Positions 41,337-54,057 of a DNA stretch of 64,000 nucleotides are shown here, piece by piece. The notes below the pieces were generated by a model. It worked only from the letters and a program-made list of their open reading frames with translations. It ran no database searches and was not told the origin of the DNA. A program made the position numbers and the translations under genes. The number at the start of each line of letters is the position of its first letter. Positions within the stretch are counted from its first letter, which is position 1. This stretch comes from Calliphora vicina. Lineage: Eukaryota > Arthropoda > Insecta > Diptera > Calliphoridae. Location of the stretch: positions 124,570,431 to 124,634,430 of the forward strand of contig NC_088781.1 in assembly GCF_958450345.1 (NCBI RefSeq). The letters are read 5' to 3'.

Positions 41337-41689
41337 TTAAATTTATTTCAATTTTATTTCTGAAACAAGTTATTTAATTTTAAAATATTTACTTTGGATT
41401 TTGTTCAATTGTCTTACAAACATATACATCCTGAAAATTACTATGAGTATATAACCAAACTAATTAAAATAATAAAATAATTATCTTTAATAGCAAATGT
41501 AATAAGTTGGAGTAGTTCAAATTTATACAATTATACAATTTATTTTTTTTTGCAAATTATAATTTATCCTTAAGCTAGATATTTAAAAGAAAGATTTATA
41601 AAAGAAAATAGTGTTGAAATCTAAAAAAAAAATAAAAAAAACTAGTCGTTGAATTTTTAATTTTTATTATGTCTTCCATTTATATGGGG
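41337..41689. other. AT-rich spacer
   Basis: No feature is seen. Confidence 0.35.
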
Positions 41690-42165
41690 CATTTCATGGC
41701 AAGTGAACAACTTTTGAAATCGATGTCTTCCGATCGGATTTGCACCAAGGTTAGTTCTATTGGATAGTAACTCAGACACAATTTTTCAACAAGATCGGTC
41801 GAGAACTCTCTGAGTTAGAGGGGGTCAAAGTTTGACATTTTGGTCAAACAGGTGTTTTTTCTTATCCATGTAACTTATTACTTATTGTTCTTAGCAAAAT
41901 GTGTCCCAAATAGTTTAGATAGCTCTTTCTTCAATCTTTCGAAAAAAAAATATTTAAAAAAAAAATAAAAAATTTTTAATATTTTTTTTCCGAAATCAAA
42001 AACTTTTTTGACTTTTTTTTCCAAAATGGACCCTTTTTTAATTTTTTTTTAGCTCAAACAAAAGCTTAGATATTATCCTTGAAGACCCTTTTGGTCGCTT
42101 AGTGGGATGCGAGTGGGATATCTATCAAAATAAATATTTTTTAACTCAAAACATACAATTTTTGA
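41690..42165 (+). repeat. Dispersed repeat Rep-5, copy on plus strand
   Basis: Begins with CATGGCAAGTGAACAACTTT, then GATGTCTTCCGATCGG, CAAGATCGGTCGAGAACTCT and GTGTCCCAAATAGTTTAGAT, followed by poly-T-rich parts and GGTCGCTTAGTGGGATGCGA. The same order in reverse is at 54311-55085, with partial copies at 58395, 61915, 26200 and 28316. Non-coding. Confidence 0.6.
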
Positions 42166-42194
42166 CTTTTTTTTTGACTTTACTTTATTAAATT

Positions 42195-43497
42195 ACACAG
42201 TACAACACATGATTTTGGGACTCAATTCTGACAATTGCACGTGAAAGTAGCCCCAAAAATAAGAACTTCTGCATCATTAGTTTTGTCAAGTTGGCTGCCG
42301 TAATAATTTAATGACCATACGAATTTTTTTTCCTCAAGGTGGATTTTTATCACTTTTTCTATATTTTAGCACGGTTATATCTCGTATACCGTACGGAATA
42401 TCTCTTTTGTGGCTGAAGCAAAGTTGTAGATATTGAGTAGTAGGAAAAAAGTACGGAACATACCTACCCGAAAAAGGTGCACCCAGTGCCTTAAAAATCG
42501 CAAAAATACCCATTTTTTAACCAATTTTTCACCTTTTTTGCTCAATAACTGGATTACAAATCCAATTATGGACCGATCACCATGAAATTAGGTCATGTGA
42601 TTTGTAACTATATGAAAGTTATTAATCATGAATTTTGTATGTATACCATCATTTTTAACAGATTTATTCACTTTAAAGTGATTTTCGGAAGCGGGTCTTA
42701 TATGGGAGCTATGAATAATTATTGACCGATCATAATAAAATTTTTTGACATGAATTTTATATATATAAAACTTATTTTGAGCGAAATTTGTGTAGATACA
42801 AATATAAATTAAACATTTATGACCGATAAAGTCCAATTTCGGGAGGGCATTTGTATGGGGGCTAAGTGAAATAATGAACCGATTTCAGCCAATTTCAACA
42901 GGCTTCATCCTTGTGCCGAACAAATTATATGTACCAAATTCTTTTATGATCGGTCCATAATTTGTCATAGCTCCCATATAAGACCCGCTTCCGAAAATCA
43001 CTTTAAAGTGAATAAATCTGTTAAAAATGATGGTATACATACAAAAGTCATGATAAATAACTTTCATATAGACACAAATCACACGACCTAATTTCATGGT
43101 GATCGGTTCATAATTGGATTTGTAATCCAGTTATTGAGCAAAAAAGGTGAAAAATTGGTTAAAAAATGGGCATTTTTGCGATTTTTAAGGCACTGGGTGC
43201 ACCTTTTTTGGGTCGGTATGTTCCGTACTTTTTTTCTACTATTCAATATCTACAACTTTGCTTCAGCCACAAAAGTGATATTCCGTACGGTATACGAGAT
43301 ATAACCGTGCTAAAATATAGAAAAAGTGATAAAAATCCACCTTGAGGAAAAAAAATTCGTATGGTCATTAAATTATTATGGCAGCCAACTTGACAAAACT
43401 AATGACGCAGAAGTTCTTATTCTTGGGGCTACTTTCACGTGCAATTGTCAGAATTGAGTCCCAAAGCAATGAACTGAAAAATGTTGTACTGTGTTAT
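42195..43497. mobile_element. Long palindromic (fold-back) element
   Basis: Two arms of about 550 bp (42195-42745 and 42945-43497) are inverted copies. Outer ends are ACACAGTACAACA and its complement; shared inner marks are AATTGCACGTGAAAGTAGCC, GTATACCGTACGGAATATC and AAGGCACTGGGTGCACC (read in the right arm). The inner half of both arms is DINE-1-like type 1 sequence (GGACCGATCACCATGAAATT, GATTTTCGGAAGCGGGTCTT). The loop is about 200 bp. No coding capacity; the two minus-strand frames here (42588-42836 and 42885-43097) are by-products. Confidence 0.75.
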
Positions 43498-43764
43498 ATA
43501 TAGAATATTTGTAACAATTGAAATTCTGTAATATTGTCAGATATTAATAAAAATACATAATAATATGTTTCAAAATCTTATCCAGCCTCAGAACGTATTG
43601 TACGTGAAATCGAAAAGAGATCTTGATAGATGTCAAGAGTTGGACAATTAGTTATCCGAACTGCACAATTGCAAATCAAATCGAAAACACTTCAGCTCAG
43701 GCCATGTAAAATTTCGTAAGAATGTATGCAAAAGTTCCCGAGATACCGAATTATTTCCGTTTAT
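43498..43764. repeat. Spacer with a fragment of the CAGTGGTTTA element
   Basis: Bases 43665-43765 (TCGAAAACACTTCAGCTCAG, then ACCGAATTATTTCC) match the right end of the long-TIR element at 12281-13904, which ends just before its terminal repeat here. The rest is unique. Confidence 0.5.
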
Positions 43765-44012
43765 ACCTGATGTGTTATTAATTTTTTTCTCAGTTACTAT
43801 ATTTTAGCCAAATTTGAATTTCAGTGAAGTAAAAGTGCTTAGGGTCAAAAGGGGTTAAACAAATTTTACAACCAGGAGAAAGTCCAAAGTGTCCTCTTTA
43901 AGTCTATGTATACTTGTTGACCTGTTTTGACCTGTTTGTTGAACACTTTTTTCATTTGAATGAAATTACTCCCAAATTTTTGTTCTATTTTTATTTTATT
44001 TGTTAATATGAC

Positions 44013-44757
44013 TGGCGATAAAATTTGGTACATACATTTTTTTCGGCCCGAGGACGAAGTCTATTGAAAATTACTGAAATCGGTCCACCATTTCACCTAG
44101 TACCTATACAAATTTTCTCCCGAAGTTATACTTTATCGGTCGTAAATGGTTAATTTATATATGTATCTACACAAATTTTGCTCCAAATAAGTTTTATATA
44201 AACTGAATTAATGTCACCTAATTTTATTATGATCGGTCTATTATTAGTCATAGCTCCCATATAAGACCCGCTTCCGAAAATCACTTTAACGAGCATAAAT
44301 CTCTTAAAAATGTTAGTATAAACACAAAATTCAATAGAAATAACTTCCATATAGACCAGCGAAATGCAAACTCACACCACTACAGTTTTTAGATATTGTA
44401 GTTATATGAGTTGAGAATTATTCTCTGGCAAAAACAAAAACAAATAGCTGAAATAATGAAATAAACAAATATAAAAGCGTAACACAACCTGCTTCTATCA
44501 ATGCTCATGCGAGACTGACTGTTTTTATACAATGTGTGTGCTTGCGTACATGTGAAAACAAAAACAAGAGAGCTCATTTGAGAGCTCACTGCAGCTCGCT
44601 GATATAGACATAAATCACACGACCTAATTTCATGGCGATAGGTCCATAATTAGTCATAGCTCCCATATAAGACCCGTTTCCGAAAATCATTCACGAAAAT
44701 AAATTATAGTGTAGGGTATTATATAGTCGAGCTTGGCCGAACATACTTCCTTACTTG
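44013..44757 (+). mobile_element. DINE-1-like element type 2, inside Rep-3 copy 3
   Basis: Ends in GTGTAGGGTATTATATAGTC, the hairpin TCGAGCTTGGCCGA and CATACTTCCTTACTTG at 44757, so it is in plus orientation. Interrupted by the hAT-like MITE at 44357-44601. Confidence 0.6.
44357..44601. mobile_element. hAT-like MITE with CAGCGA ends, copy 2
   Basis: 245 bp, inverted relative to copy 1 at 28651. Flanked by a perfect 8-bp duplication ATATAGAC (44349-44356 and 44602-44609). Other copies of the same DINE-like sequence have a single ATATAGAC at this point, which proves the insertion. Confidence 0.85.
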
Positions 44758-45012
44758 TTTTTATCTGCTGATAACTTTTTTAATAAGTATAGCTGATTCA
44801 AAAAACAAAAAATTTGCATTTTCATACTAAATGCTATAAAAAATTAAAAGTTCAACTTTAACCTTAAATTGCGCAACAACTGCTGCACCGATTTTAACGA
44901 AATTAAAACTGGAGAAAAATTCAAGAAGTTATCTGTCCACCAAATAATTTCTAAAATATCTCTATCGGTTCAAAAGTTACAGAGTTTTGGCGGATGAAAA
45001 ACGAAAATGAGC

Positions 45013-46309
45013 CAATGTGCGCCACTTAGGAAGCCTAATTTCAGCTATAGACCTTTGAAATGAATAGAATTTTGTATGGTATCTCATACACACTTGCTGT
45101 ATTCAAATTTAAATATATGAAGCGCTTAATGAAAGACCCTTTCATTGTTTATATTTAAACAGCAATAGTGACATTTGAACAATGAAATTGTCTAAATTTT
45201 ATTGTCACCACATGTATTATTGCTAGAAGTTGCAAATAGGACTAAGCAGAGAACAGATAATACAAAAAATTAAACATAAGACAAACAGCAAAGTGCTGGA
45301 AATATTATCAGTAAAGGTTTTATCCGTTTTCTGCCGAATATACAACTTAATCAAAACCATTGCATATATTAAGGCGCCCTGAAAAAGGACAATGACTTGC
45401 TTTTTGTTTAAGTGGCAGTAAAATATAAAGCAGGGATTTTTGCTTCACTATTCCTTACTTTTTATTTAGTGTTTTGTTTGTATTAAATTGCTTTCATTTA
45501 GAGCTAAAAACTCATAAAGTAATTGCACTTATATTCACTGCACTTCAATAGTTGGCAGAACAAAAGCAAATACTTTTCACTGTTGATTGGAATTAGTTTA
45601 GTGCTTATTTAACCATTAAATTAATTAGATTGTAATGAAGTAGTTTTGTATTAAGGTGGATTATTAATTATTTGCCATTCATTTATTAACTAAATCATAA
45701 TTTTATTTTGAAAATAAAAAATGTTTATTAAAATCATACTATTAGAGCTTTTAAATCGAAACAGAATAAGCTGTTGGTAATTTATATTTTTGGAAAACAA
45801 GCTTCATCATTCGCTTTCAAATATTTTCCCGAATACTAAGTTCACAAATTGTATGTTTTTCGAACACATTTGTAGGGTATCATACATTTTTCTTATTTAA
45901 AACTCAAACAAATAAATAAAACAAATATTCGTACATATTCTACTCCCTCTTATTTTCAGCAAACTAAAAGCATAATGAAAAGGTGGAAATACATATTAAT
46001 TGTTCTCTTGTATAGAACAACAAAATTAAAAACAATGAAAAACATTTTATTAACGCTCAACCTATTACCTTGAGTTTGTTTATTTAACTTTCTGTGAAAT
46101 AAAACAAAAATAGTTGGTTTTAATTTGATCGAATTTACTGAACCATTTAAAAATTTAAGAGTTCGTTTTTTGTGAGTTTTTGATTTTATTTTATTCAGTT
46201 ATTCATAGAGCAAAAATTAAAACTAATGAAATTATTAAAAAAAAAAATATTAAGAAACTAATACTTAACTAATAAGTTGTTTCCCTTTCTATGTATATTA
46301 TGTATACCC
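45013..46309. other. Intergenic, nothing supported
   Basis: About 1.3 kb of AT-rich DNA that appears unique in the window. No frame, splice signal or inverted repeat could be supported. Confidence 0.4.
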
Positions 46310-46553
46310 TTCACCATGTTTGATCGTTATGTATATATAATGGAGTCGATATAGTCATATCAGTCTATAGTATAGACAGATATGACTATATATATATGAC
46401 AGACGGATATATGTATAGACTCTATACATCTATCCGTCTGTCCAACTGTAGGTAAACAAAATTTTACAAACATTTTTTTTTTAAATTTTTTTTCTTAATT
46501 TTTTTTTGGAGTAATTTTTTAAATTTATTAGTGGCAAAAAATGTATGAACAAA
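46303..46553 (+). mobile_element. DINE-1-like 5' fragment, type 3-like
   Basis: TATACCCTTCACCATG at 46303, then TATATATAATGGAGTCGATA, with a local palindrome (TATAGACAGATATGACTATA and reversed copies) and ATCCGTCTGTCC near 46430. The rest is homopolymer-rich. Probably a truncated 5' end. Confidence 0.5.
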
Positions 46554-48684
46554 CAAGTAAGAGTACTATATTCGGCCGTGCCGAATCTTAAATACCCTTC
46601 ACCTAAATATGATGGTATAAAAACTGAAATAATATAACAATTGTTAGAAAGACTAGTTTACGCAGAACATATATTTTATTTCAATTGTACAAAAAGCAAT
46701 TTCAGCAATTTATAACTGAAATTTCTATTAGAACGTATGAAATTTAACAATTTATATACTTAATAATTAGTTAATACGTTTGGATCAACATTTTTACCTT
46801 TTAACCTCAAGTGAAGAAACAGAGTATAAAAAAAAGGGTATACAAATATATTTAGACAAATTTCAAAATATTTGGTTGTGGGTCTTATGTGGGAGCTATG
46901 ACCTATTATGATTTGATTGTCATAAAATATTTTAACGTGATTTTTATGTATTTATATGAGAGCTGTTGCCAATTATGGACCAATATTCACAAAATTCAGT
47001 ATTATGATTTTTGAATACAAATTACTGGTCTGTGTACTATTTTGGTTTAATATATGGATGCTATGACCTATTATGGTCCTAAGTATTTAAGGCCTATTTT
47101 TGTAGAATTTCATATAAACAACGCTATTAACAAGAGTGGACCTTATATGGGTGCTATGCCGTATTATGGACCAATATTTAAAAAATCTTGTAGTACGATT
47201 CTTGGATACAAATTACTGAGCGGTGTAAAATTTTGGTTCAGTACAGATTTTTATGGATATTTGTGCAGGTTAATGTGTTTTCCTGAAGTGGTTCTTATAT
47301 GGAAGTTATGACCAATTTTGGGCCTATTATCATAAAATTTTGGTACATCGATTTTTGTATATATTGAAAAAATTTGTTTTGAATTTCAACCTGATAACTA
47401 TATTTGTAAGAAATTTATGAGGATTTTAGTGATTTTCGGGAGTGGACCTTATATGGGAGCTATGGTTAAATATGGACCCATATTCACAAAATCCAGAAGT
47501 ATGATTACTGGATTCAAATTACTGGATCTGTGCGTAATTTCATTTTGATATCGATATGTTTTTAATATTTTTTAAGGTTAATATCTTTTTTCGGAAATGG
47601 GCCTTATAGGGGAGCTATGACCAGTTATCGGCTAATCTACATAAAAGTTGGTACAGTGATATCTATATATATGAATACAATTGTTGTCGAATTTTAGCAT
47701 GATAAATGTATTTATAAGAGATTTATGAGTACTTAGCTGATTTTTGGAAGTGGACCTTATATGGGAGCTATGGTCAAATATGGACCCATATTCACAAAAT
47801 CCTGTAGTATGATTTCTAAGTATAAATTATGGATCTATGTAAAATTTTGTTTTGATATTGATAATTTTTAGATATTTATGTAGGTTGTTGTGTTTTTCGG
47901 AAGTGGTCCTTATATGGGAGCTATAACCAATTATCGGCCGATCTTCATAGAATTAGATACAGCGATTTTGGTATATATGGGGATTATTTATGTCGTATTT
48001 CAACTTGATAGTGACATTTATAAGACATTTATGCTTATTTAAGAGATTTTCGGAAGTGTACTTTATATGGGGGCTATGGTCAAATATGGGCCGATCCACG
48101 TAAAATTTTGTAATATATTTTTTTTTACCATGAAAATTATTTTTGGATTTCCCTATGGATTTATATGGATTTTCCTATTCTCTAGGCAATTATAGACAAT
48201 AGAATCATATTTCGGGAAGAAATTTGTATGGGGGCTGGGAGAAATCATGGAACGATTCTTATAATTTTCACCAGAGTTACTCCTTTTATCATAAAAGTAA
48301 CGAGTGCAAAATTTTATGATATTAACCGCAATATATTTACAAAAAATGTCCAAAAATATGTGAAAATTATAAATTTTTTTTTGAGGTTGTCTCACATTTG
48401 AATTCATAACTTTGGTTCCACTGTACCGATTCCGCTGATTTTCAATACCAAACTGCTTAGGGCAATAATAAACATTTTTCTTGCGACTCTACTAAGTTTG
48501 TTTGCGTATTTTGGACGTGAGCGTGTTTTACACAGACGGACATGGCTCAATCGACTTAGAATTTCATAAGGATCAATAATATATATACTTTGTTGGGTCT
48601 CAGATGAATATTTCTCAATGTTACACATGGAATGACAAACTTATATATACCCTCATTCACCCCTTATGGTGGTGGAGGGTATAA
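46554..48684 (-). mobile_element. DINE-1-like element type 4 (copy 1), about 2.1 kb
   Basis: 3' end: CAAGTAAGAGTACTATATTC, hairpin TTCGGCCGTGCCGAA, then AAATACCCTTCACC. 5' end in reverse: CCCCTTATGGTGGTGGAGGG then TATA at 48684. The body is a chain of related segments of roughly 400-480 bp, each with a CTTATATGGGAGCTATGACC-like phrase and a GATTTTCGG-like phrase. A near-complete second copy lies at 51653-53659. Non-coding; the frames in it are false. Confidence 0.75.
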
Positions 48685-49741
48685 AAATAGGCCAAAAATC
48701 GAGGTTGTCCCGGTTTTTTTCCTTATATCTCAGCCATTTGTGGGACGATTTTCTCGATTTTAAATAGCAACCGAGCCGATATATTGATGTGCCAATATAA
48801 AGAAATTTTTTCAAATTGTTTTTTAATTTTTTTTTAAAAAAAAAAAATTTCAAAATTCTTTTTTTAAATTTCTTTTCTTTAATTTTTTAAATTTATTAGT
48901 GGCAAAAAATTTATGAAAAATTTTTTTGGTAAAAATAAAATTCGGCTTAAAAATTATTTTCCCCGATTTTGACCTATTGTAGGTCCAAATCAATATTGCC
49001 TTATATACATGCTTGCAATGGACTTTGAAATAACCATATTGTCTATATTAATGACTTAGTAATCCAGAAATATATCAAAAATAGGCCAAAATAGAGGTTG
49101 TCCAGGTTTTTTCCTTATATCTCAGCCATTTGTGGGACGATTTTCTCGATTTTAAATAGCAACCGAGCCGATATATTGATGTGTCAATCAGGTAAACAAA
49201 ATTTTACAAAGAAATTATTTTTCAGAATTGTTTTTTAATTATTTTTTTAAAAAAAATTTTCAAAATTTTTTTTCTTTAATTTTTTAAATTTTTTTAGTTG
49301 CAAAAAAATTTATGAAAATTTTTTTTTGGTAAAAAAAAAATCGGCTTGAAAATTATTTTTCCCGATTTTGACCTATTGTAGGTCGAAATAACTATAACCT
49401 AATATACATGCTTGCAATGGACTTTGAAATAACCATATTGTCTATATTAATGACTTAGAAATGCAGATATAGATAAAAAATAGGCCAAAAATCGAGGTTG
49501 TGCCGGTTTTTTCCTTATATCTCAGCCATTTGCGGGACGATTTTTTCGATTTTAAATAGCAACCGAGCCGATATATTGATGTGCCAATCATGTTTGTAAG
49601 TTTGTAAGGGGCAACGGAAAGTTGATTTCAACAAAAAACGAACATGGCTATATCGACTTCGCTATCTAAACAATCCAGAATATATATACTTTGTGGGGTC
49701 GCAAATGAAAAAAACCCTTTCCACTCTGGTTAAGGGTATCA
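48685..49741 (-). repeat. Three-unit tandem array of DINE-1-like type 3 sequence
   Basis: Units start near 48685, 49078 and 49470 (spacing about 393 bp), each with AATAGGCCAAAAATCGAGG, CTCAGCCATTTGTGGGACGA, AGCAACCGAGCCGATATATT and a homopolymer-rich part. The last unit ends with the 5' edge (TGGTTAAGGGTAT, 49727-49739). Only the 5'-end unit carries the microsatellite region, so the array arose by internal tandem duplication. It begins directly at the edge of the type 4 element. Confidence 0.7.
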
Positions 49742-50630
49742 ACATAACTACAAAACCGACCCCTAGTTACAAGAAATATTGAAATTTGTTCTTACATATT
49801 GGTTATAAATTTAAAAATAAATTTCTGTAACAAAAAGACAGCAAATATATTAAAATTTAAGACTTTAACTTTAACAATCTTTGTTATTAAACTAAATTTA
49901 TTATTTTTCATATTTAACTTCTCCCACACCGGCCACAAATCAGTAGTAAAAATGTGATACAAAAAGAAAAAACTTTATTCCTATATTGGATTTTCAATAA
50001 AACTACTATACTTTTACTATTATTGTTCACAATATATTTGAAAACTATTTTTATGGCAGACAATTGTTAAGCAATAAGAATAGAGAAATCTTTTATAAAT
50101 ACATGACATAGCAAAACATTAGAGAATTACAAAATTTTATAGTTTTCAATAAAAAATGTGTAGTGTTTTTTGTACAGAATGCAATACTTTTACAGACATG
50201 CTTAAAGTAGTGGGACAGCAACGAAACTAAAATACACTATACAATCTACTATATAGTTCGAATGGATTTGCTAAATTTTATTTTTTCTAGTAATAGAAAA
50301 TATCAGTTTCACATTGCCAGACTCAAACATGTAAATATTATCGGGAACATAATATGTTTAAAGTTAAGTCCAAACAAAGATGTTCATTAAGGTGGAGCGA
50401 TAATGTATGAAAATTTTTTTGTTTTTTTATTTTCAACGGCAAAGCGATATAAAGTTGCCTTTTAATGAATAAGTTCAACGTACGAAAGCTTACTTACCTG
50501 TTTTGATATTTTGAGGTGCCCCAACACAATTAAAAATCAAAAAAATTACCTATTTTTCATTATCATTAAACAACATTATGCTTTATAAACTTTAGTGTTA
50601 GCGTCTGTCCATGGTAACACATATTTAAAA
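49742..50630. other. Intergenic, nothing supported
   Basis: AT-rich unique DNA. No coding or repeat feature was found. Confidence 0.4.
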
Positions 50631-51394
50631 CAAGTAAGAAAGTATGGTCGGTCAAGCCGACCATATAATACCCTACACCAAGTAAATGAGTAAAAACATT
50701 TTTCTTTTAAAATTTCAATAATTTATATTTTTGAGTGATTTTCGGAAGTGGGCCTTATATGGGAGCTATGACCAATTATGGACCGATCACCATAAAATTA
50801 GGTCGTGTTATTTATGTCTATATTAAAGATAACTATGTTGAATTTTGTGTGTATACCAACATTTTTAAGCGATTTATGCACGTTAAAGTGATTTTCGGAA
50901 GCGTGTCTATGTGGGAGCTATGACTAATTATGGACCGATCGTAACAAAATTTGGTGACATGAATTTTGTATATATAAAACTTATTTGGAGCGAAATTTGT
51001 GTAGATACATAGATAAATTAAACTTTTATGACCGATAAAGTCCAATTTCGAGGGGACATTTGTATGGGGGCTAGGTGAAATAATGGACCGATTTCAGCCA
51101 GTTTCAATAGGCTTCGTCCTTGGGCCGAAAAAGTAATATGTACCAAATTTTATCGAAATATCTTCAAAATTGCGACCTGTACTCTGCGCACAAGGTTTAC
51201 ATGGACAGCCAGCCAGCCAACCAGACGGACGGACGGACGGACGGACGGACGGACGGACATCGTTTAATCGACTCAGAAAGTGATTCTAAGTCGATCGGTA
51301 TACTTTAAGGTGGGTGTTAGACTAATATTTTTGGGCGTTACAAACATCTGCACAAACGCATTATACCCTCCCCACTATGGTGGCATAGGGTATA
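50631..51394 (-). mobile_element. DINE-1-like element type 1 (copy 5), full length
   Basis: CAAGTAAGAAAGTATGGTCG with hairpin GGTCGGTCAAGCCGACC, ATATAATACCCTACACC, and at the other end CACTATGGTGGCATAGGGTA. The GACG microsatellite is the longest in the window (about eight units, 51225-51260). Confidence 0.8.
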
Positions 51395-51652
51395 AATAGT
51401 TGTTCGGTGTAAACCACTTTACATATTTGTTGCGCTTGTGTAAACCACATACTTTGAGATGGCAATTTTGTAACTGGTGTGTTGAATTTTATGCAACATT
51501 GCGATCATTTTGTTAAGTTAGGGTTTGACACCTTTTATTCTCACTCAAAGTTAAAAACCACAAATGGAGAGACGCCGGCTAATAATAAAATTAGAATAAA
51601 AGAAATAAAACTTATTACTAAAGTAAAATAAACTTAAATTTAAAAAAAAAAA
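51395..51652. other. Spacer
   Basis: Short unique stretch between two DINE-like elements. No feature is seen. Confidence 0.4.
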
Positions 51653-53659
51653 CAAGTAAGAGTATTCGTGCCGAATCTTAATATTCGTGCCGAATCTTAA
51701 ATACCCTCCACCTAAATATGATGGTATAACAACCGAAATAATATAACAATTGTTAGAAATACTAGTTTACGCAGAAGATATTTTATTTCAAATGTACAAA
51801 AATTAGATACAATTTTTGTATTCAGCAATTTGTAATTTAAATTCCTATTAGAAAGTGTGAAATTTAACAATTTATATACATAATACTTAGTTAATACGTT
51901 TGGATCAACATTTTTCCCTGTTAAACTCAAGTGAAGAAACAGAGTATAAAAAGGGTATACAAATATGTTTGGTCAAATTTCAAAATATTTGGTTGTGGGA
52001 CTTATATGGGAGCTATGACCTATTATGATTTGATTGTCATAAAATATTTTAACGTGATTTTTATGGACTTATATGGGTGCTGTGGCCAATTGTGTACCGA
52101 TATTCACAAAATTCAGTATTATGATTTTTGAATACAAATTACTGATCTGTGTACTATTTTGTTTCAATATATGGAAGCTATGACCTATTACAGTCCTAAG
52201 TATTTTTATTTAAAAAATCTTGTAGCTCGATTCTTGGATACAAATTACTGATCGGTGTAAAATTTTGGTTCAGTACAGATTTTTTTTAGATATTTGTGCA
52301 GGTTAATGTGTTTTCCTGAAATGGTTCTTATATGGAGGCTATGACCAAATATGGGCCTATTATCATAAAATTTTGGTACATTGATTTTTGTATATATTGA
52401 ATAAATTTGTTTCGAATTTCAACCTGATAACTATATTTGTAAAAAATTTATAAAGATTTTAGTGATTTTCGGGAGTGGACCTTATATGGGAGCTATGGTT
52501 AAATATGGACCGATATTCAAAAAATTCAGAAGTATGATTACTGGATACAAATTACTGACCTGTGCGTTATTTCATTTTGATATCGATATGTTTTAAATAT
52601 TTTTTAAGGTTAATATCTTTTGCGGAAATGGGCCTTATAGGGGAGCTATGACCAATTATCGGGCAATCTGCATACAATTTTGTACAGTAATTTCTATGTA
52701 TATGAGTATTATTTTCGAATTTTAGCTTGATAAAGATATTTATAAGATATTTACGAGTACTTAACTGATTTTCGGAAGTGGACGTTATATGGGAGCTATG
52801 GTCAAATATGGACCGATATTCACAAAATCCTGAAGTATGATTTCTAAGTATAAATTATGGATCTATGTAAAATTATGTTTTGATATTGATATTTTTTAGA
52901 TATTTATGTAGGTTATTGTGTTTTTCGGAAGTGGTCCTTATATGGGAGCTATAACCAATTCTCGGCCGATCTTCATAGAATTAGGTACAGCGATTTTGGT
53001 ATATATGGGGACTATATATGACGAATTTCAACTTAATAGAGATTTTTATAAGACATTTATGCTTATTTAAGTGATTTTCGGAAATGAACTTTATATGGGG
53101 GCTATTGTCAAATATGGGCCGATCCACAAAAAATTTGGGGTTGTAATTTTTTTAAGCACGAAACTTATTTTTCCTGAATTTTGTGTGTATACTGCAATTT
53201 TGTAGGCATTTACAGACCATATAACCATATTTCGGGAAGAAATTTGTATGGGGGCTAGGAGAAATCATGGACCGATTCCTATAATTTTCGACAGAGTTAG
53301 TCCATTTAACATAAAAATAACGTGTGTGCAATTTTATGGTATTATCTGCAATATATTTGCACAAATAAGGAAAACTATGTTAAAATTATCAAGTTTTTTT
53401 AGGTTGTCTCACATTTTGGTTCATAACTCTGGTTCCACTGAACCGATTTTGCTGATTTTCAATACCAAACTGCTTAGGAGAACAATAAACATTTTTTTTG
53501 CAAGTCTGCCAATTTTGTTAGCCTATTTTGGACGTGAGCGTGTTTTACACAGACAAGCGGACATGGATCAATAATATATATACTTTGTTGGGTCTCAGAT
53601 GAATATTTCTCAATGTTATATATACCCTCATTCACCACTTATGGTGGTGGAGGGTATAA
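51653..53659 (-). mobile_element. DINE-1-like element type 4 (copy 2), about 2.0 kb
   Basis: Closely follows 46554-48684 in order and sequence. The 3' end shows a local duplication of ATTCGTGCCGAATCTTAA. The 5' edge in reverse is CACTTATGGTGGTGGAGGGT then ATA at 53659. Differences include several short deletions (for example near 52200 and 53130). Confidence 0.75.
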
Positions 53660-54057
53660 TAAAGTTAATAATAATAGAAAACAAAATTAAAAGTGAAGTA
53701 TAAATGAAAATTAATTTCAACATAAGACCAAAATAAGAATTGTTTTATTTTGAATTGAGTGTGTGTGTGTGATACCACACTGACCTGCCCCACTACAGCT
53801 TTTGTGAAGCCACAACAATTGGACAAACCAAAGAACCAGTGCCCAAGTCCTCCGAGTAAGATTTGTAGCTTTATATTGAATATAAATATATTTATGTATT
53901 GTAGGTCAATATAATTACATCCAATAATTTTAAAAAAAAAAAATTTTACTTGAAAAATTAAAAATTAAATATTAAATATTTTATATGTTTTAGAACCCAC
54001 ATATGCCCATTTTGGAAAAAAGTTCGATTATGCAAAAAAAAAAAATCAAAAATTGTA
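53660..54057. other. Intergenic, nothing supported
   Basis: AT-rich, with a GTGTGTGTGTG run near 53760. No gene is supported. Confidence 0.4.

Larger units (their letters stand above)
43757..45012. mobile_element. Composite TIR element Rep-3, copy 3 (inverted)
   Basis: Runs opposite to copies 1 and 2, ending near 45012 in AAAACGAAAATGAGCCAATG (reverse of the CATTGGCTCATTTTCG end). It includes the same type 2 DINE-like piece (44013-44757), which itself holds a hAT-like MITE (44357-44601). The left inverted repeat is missing. Confidence 0.6.

Noticed and set aside
42588..43097. Two minus-strand frames in the 42.2-43.5 kb palindrome
   Set aside because: Both lie in DINE-like sequence captured in the arms and have no conserved protein.
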